The notes under the pieces: model-generated
Databases searched by the model: none
What the model was told of the DNA's origin: nothing
The model's input: the letters and a program-made list of their open reading frames with translations, nothing else
In this document: positions 6,569-8,428 of the stretch, one piece after another
Position numbering within the stretch: position 1 is the first letter of the stretch
How the letters are laid out: each line of letters starts with the position of its first letter
Position numbers and translations under genes: made by a program
From: Acidobacteriota bacterium
GTDB lineage: Bacteria > Acidobacteriota > Terriglobia > Bryobacterales > Bryobacteraceae
Direction: 5' to 3'
Assembly (NCBI GenBank): GCA_947466555.1
Contig: CANIFK010000193.1
Location: 1-8,428 of the forward strand
Length of the DNA stretch: 8,428 nucleotides

Positions 6569-7482
6569 GGAATGGCTTCCGGCGCTTTGCGCTGTTGCCA
6601 GACAAGTTTAGCCAATTGGTAGTTGGCGCGGGGGTGATTGGGCTTCTGCGCCAGCGCCTTGCGCAACAGCTGTTCGGACTCCTTCAGATCGCCGCCGGTA
6701 AGTGCGACCGCGGTGCCGAGCGTGAAGTTCGCCTCGGCATCAGCCGGGAAGCGTTTCAGTTCGCCGCGGAATTCCGCCACCGCCTCTGGCAGTTTGCGCT
6801 GGCGCCACAGCACCGCGCCGATATGCAACCCGAGCGTGGGGAGATTGGGATTCAACGCGCGCGCCTTCTGGAAAGCGGCCATGGCATCGGCATCCTGGCC
6901 CTCGCCGAAATACGCCTGGCCCAGCGTGAGCTGCAGCTCGGGCGAAGTCCCCTGATCGAGCAGCGGGCCCAGGAGCTTCTGCGCCTCAGCGGCGCGGTTG
7001 GACTTCGTGTAAGCGGTGGCAAGGCCAATGAGAACTGTTGCATCGTTGGTGGGCGTCAGCGCTTCAAACGCCTTGGCGGCCTCGGGGAAGCTTTCGAGTT
7101 CCAACAGCGTCAGCGCGCGCAACTGCAGCGTCTGGCGGTGGGCGGGTTGGAACTTCAGAAACTCGTTGAAGGCGCCGAGCGCCTGCGGCCACTGGCGCTG
7201 TTTGTAGTGCGCCAGCCCCAGGTTGAGGAAGATGGGCGTCAGCGATGGCGCGGCCTTCAACGCCCTCTGATAGGAGACGATGGCGGAGGCGTAATCCTCC
7301 CGGCGGGCCTGCACGGCGCCGAGATTCGCCAGCGCCTGCGCGTCGGTGGGATTCGTTTTCAGGTGGAGCTTATAGGCCTGCTCGGCATCGGCCAGCCGGC
7401 CGGCGCGGAGATGGTCGTTGCCCCTGTCGAACGCGGACTGGGCGGCGAGCGTGAGCGTGCAGAAAAGGAGCCGTTTGAACAT
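6385..7482 (-). CDS. Exported tetratricopeptide repeat (TPR) protein
   Basis: The 365-residue protein starts MFKRLLFCTLTLAAQSA, a short signal peptide with likely cleavage after Ala17, so it is probably periplasmic. From about residue 18 to 350 it is almost entirely TPR helices, some nine to ten units of about 34 residues. Examples are ADAEQAYKLHLKTNPTDAQA, YASAIVSYQRALKAAPS, ADAMAAFQKARALNPNLP and APEAIPCLERAVKNDPDLREA. TPR arrays bind proteins or peptides and have no catalytic residues. The start at 7482 is chosen over the longer open frame (to 7596) because AAGGAG lies five bases upstream and the signal peptide begins exactly there. It sits 23 bases after the TIGR03437 gene and overlaps the cytochrome frame at its 3' end, so the three are probably co-transcribed. 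It may scaffold the downstream cytochrome, since relatives of that cytochrome often carry TPR repeats in the same chain. Confidence 0.9.
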   Translation of the reverse strand: MFKRLLFCTLTLAAQSAFDRGNDHLRAGRLADAEQAYKLHLKTNPTDAQALANLGAVQARREDYASAIVSYQRALKAAPSLTPIFLNLGLAHYKQRQWPQALGAFNEFLKFQPAHRQTLQLRALTLLELESFPEAAKAFEALTPTNDATVLIGLATAYTKSNRAAEAQKLLGPLLDQGTSPELQLTLGQAYFGEGQDADAMAAFQKARALNPNLPTLGLHIGAVLWRQRKLPEAVAEFRGELKRFPADAEANFTLGTAVALTGGDLKESEQLLRKALAQKPNHPRANYQLAKLVWQQRKAPEAIPCLERAVKNDPDLREAYYLLGRVYQETGRKADSQRVFARVKELADKARSRQLDLFSEPAQQ

Positions 7483-7487
7483 GAGGA

Positions 7488-7493
7488 CTCCTT
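7488..7493 (-). promoter_or_regulatory. Ribosome binding site that fixes the TPR protein start
   Basis: On the minus strand the sequence is AAGGAG, followed by five bases (TCCTC) and then the ATG at 7482. It is the clearest Shine-Dalgarno in the window. It decides for the start at 7482 rather than the ATG at 7596, which would lie inside the upstream gene and lengthen the protein by 38 residues ahead of the signal peptide. Confidence 0.75.
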
Positions 7494-7505
7494 GGTATTG
7501 TCGCT

Positions 7506-8428
7506 CTAATTGGGCCTGCCGACAGAGATATTGGCGAAGGAAATTGGCGGATTCTGGCCGACGGCGCATGTGAGCGTTGATGGGCCGGCGGGCCAATCGC
7601 CGGGGATGACGGCGTCCACCTGATAGACACCAACCAGGCCGGGCGCGTAGGCGGCGAAGGGGAGTTCGAGACCGCGCACCGCGTCGCCCTGTAGGATGTA
7701 GCAGGCGAACGGGGCGAGGGGCTTTGCGTTCGCGTCGATGGGGCCGAGGCCGGTAAGCCAGAAGTGGATCAACGACCCCGCGGGGGCGGGATTGTCGGGC
7801 GTGATGAGCGATCGGAAATCGGCCTGCGCGGCTTTGATTTCATTTTGATTGGCGGCCGTGTAGATCGCGGCAACGGGCTCGCGCTGGAGGCTCAGATTGT
7901 CGCTGATGGCAAATGGAGAGCCGGAACGCGTGATCAGAAAGCGATTGGTAAATCGGACGGAGAAGTCCCAGGGGATTTGGACTTCGTAGGAGTCGGTGGT
8001 GCTGGCGATTTTGGGGAACTCGCGGCCTTGAACGGTGATGGTCAGTTCTTCAGGGAAGGGGCCGCCGGAGAGCCGAACGAGGGAGCCGGGGACCGCACCG
8101 GAAGTGGTCTGGTGGGCGAGGCCGGGGAAGGGCGGGTAGAGTTCGGTGGGGACGCCGTTGGTGACGCGCGTTAGCCTGTTGAAGCGGGTCAGCACGAAGA
8201 ACGTGCGGCCGTCGCCGGAGAGCATGACTTCCTGGATGGGGTCGGGGGATTCGTAGATTTGGTTGGACGAGAGGAGGGTCACGCGGCGGTCGTCGTGGAT
8301 GAGGATTTCATCGCCGCTGGCCGAGGGGGAGAAGCCGGTGAGCGGGGTTGCCGAGCGATAGATTTCGCGCAGCGGGTTGAGCTGATAGAGGGTTGATTGT
8401 GTCAGCGCGAAGAGCTTCTGGCCATCGG
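7506..8428 (-). CDS. Partial secreted protein: beta-propeller-like repeats plus TIGR03437 C-terminal domain (5' end outside window)
   Basis: Only the 3' part, about 307 codons, is present. The frame stays open to the window edge, so the GTG at 8282 is an internal Val rather than the start. The first 110 visible residues form repeating short beta-strand units, such as DGQKLFALTQSTLYQLNP, SASGDEILIHDDRRVTLL and SGDGRTFFVLTRFNRLTRV. This resembles blades of a WD40/YVTN-type propeller. The last 200 residues match the TIGR03437 pattern: PGSLVRLSGG, then an IP-W strand, TPDNPAPAGSLIHFWLTGLGP, and APGLVGVYQVDAVIPGDWP to the end. Two Cys in this domain (FACYILQ and LTCAVGQ) could form a disulfide. 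The domain is found mainly in Solibacter-like Acidobacteria and is presumed extracellular; its function is unknown. The gene is first of the visible minus-strand operon, 23 bases ahead of the TPR gene. The promoter and signal peptide, if any, lie beyond 8428. Confidence 0.85.
   Translation of the reverse strand, partial: DGQKLFALTQSTLYQLNPLREIYRSATPLTGFSPSASGDEILIHDDRRVTLLSSNQIYESPDPIQEVMLSGDGRTFFVLTRFNRLTRVTNGVPTELYPPFPGLAHQTTSGAVPGSLVRLSGGPFPEELTITVQGREFPKIASTTDSYEVQIPWDFSVRFTNRFLITRSGSPFAISDNLSLQREPVAAIYTAANQNEIKAAQADFRSLITPDNPAPAGSLIHFWLTGLGPIDANAKPLAPFACYILQGDAVRGLELPFAAYAPGLVGVYQVDAVIPGDWPAGPSTLTCAVGQNPPISFANISVGRPN

Noticed and set aside
6595..7509. A 304-codon + strand frame opposite the TPR gene
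   Set aside because: It mirrors the TPR gene, whose minus-strand frame shows regular TPR repeats, a signal peptide and a strong Shine-Dalgarno. The + strand product is compositionally biased with no motifs.
7764..8174. A 136-codon + strand frame near the right end
   Set aside because: It is antisense to the TIGR03437 gene. It is Gly/Asp/Glu-rich with no motif, a shadow of the real frame.

Overview
The window looks like chromosome from an Acidobacteriota member of the Solibacter/Bryobacterales type. The best lineage marker is the C-terminal domain of the partial gene at the right edge. It matches what I know of TIGR03437, a domain expanded mainly in Candidatus Solibacter and relatives. A large Oar-like TonB-dependent receptor with an N-terminal carboxypeptidase-regulatory-like domain, and a TPR plus multihaem cytochrome pair, fit the same group. 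This placement rests on family recognition, not on a search.

Left part (1-3828, + strand): a 241-base leader with a possible sigma70-type promoter and a ribosome binding site precedes one 1177-residue outer-membrane receptor gene. The gene ends in a clear Rho-independent terminator with a GAAA tetraloop. Its codon use is strongly biased to C- and G-ending codons, as in a highly expressed gene.

Middle (3841-5577, + strand): a compact two-gene cassette. The first gene is an OLD/ABC-like AAA_21 ATPase. Three bases after its stop comes a DUF4276 protein with a TOPRIM-like fold. The pair resembles ATPase-plus-effector conflict (anti-phage) modules and is the most interesting candidate system here. 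Its codon use is more relaxed than the receptor's. Its promoter space is squeezed between the receptor terminator and the start codon, and a -10-like box is placed as expected for a leaderless mRNA.

Right part (8428-5555, - strand): a tight operon read right to left. First is the 3' part of a secreted protein (propeller-like repeats, then TIGR03437), whose start lies outside the window. After 23 bases comes an exported TPR protein with a strong Shine-Dalgarno. Overlapping its 3' end is a periplasmic or membrane-anchored c-type cytochrome with seven CXXCH motifs. In related bacteria, cytochromes of this type are often fused to TPR repeats in one chain; here the two parts are separate, overlapping genes. 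The cytochrome operon and the ATPase/DUF4276 cassette converge, and their stop ends overlap by 23 bases under a small hairpin.

I see no tRNA, rRNA, CRISPR array, insertion sequence, integrase or attachment site.
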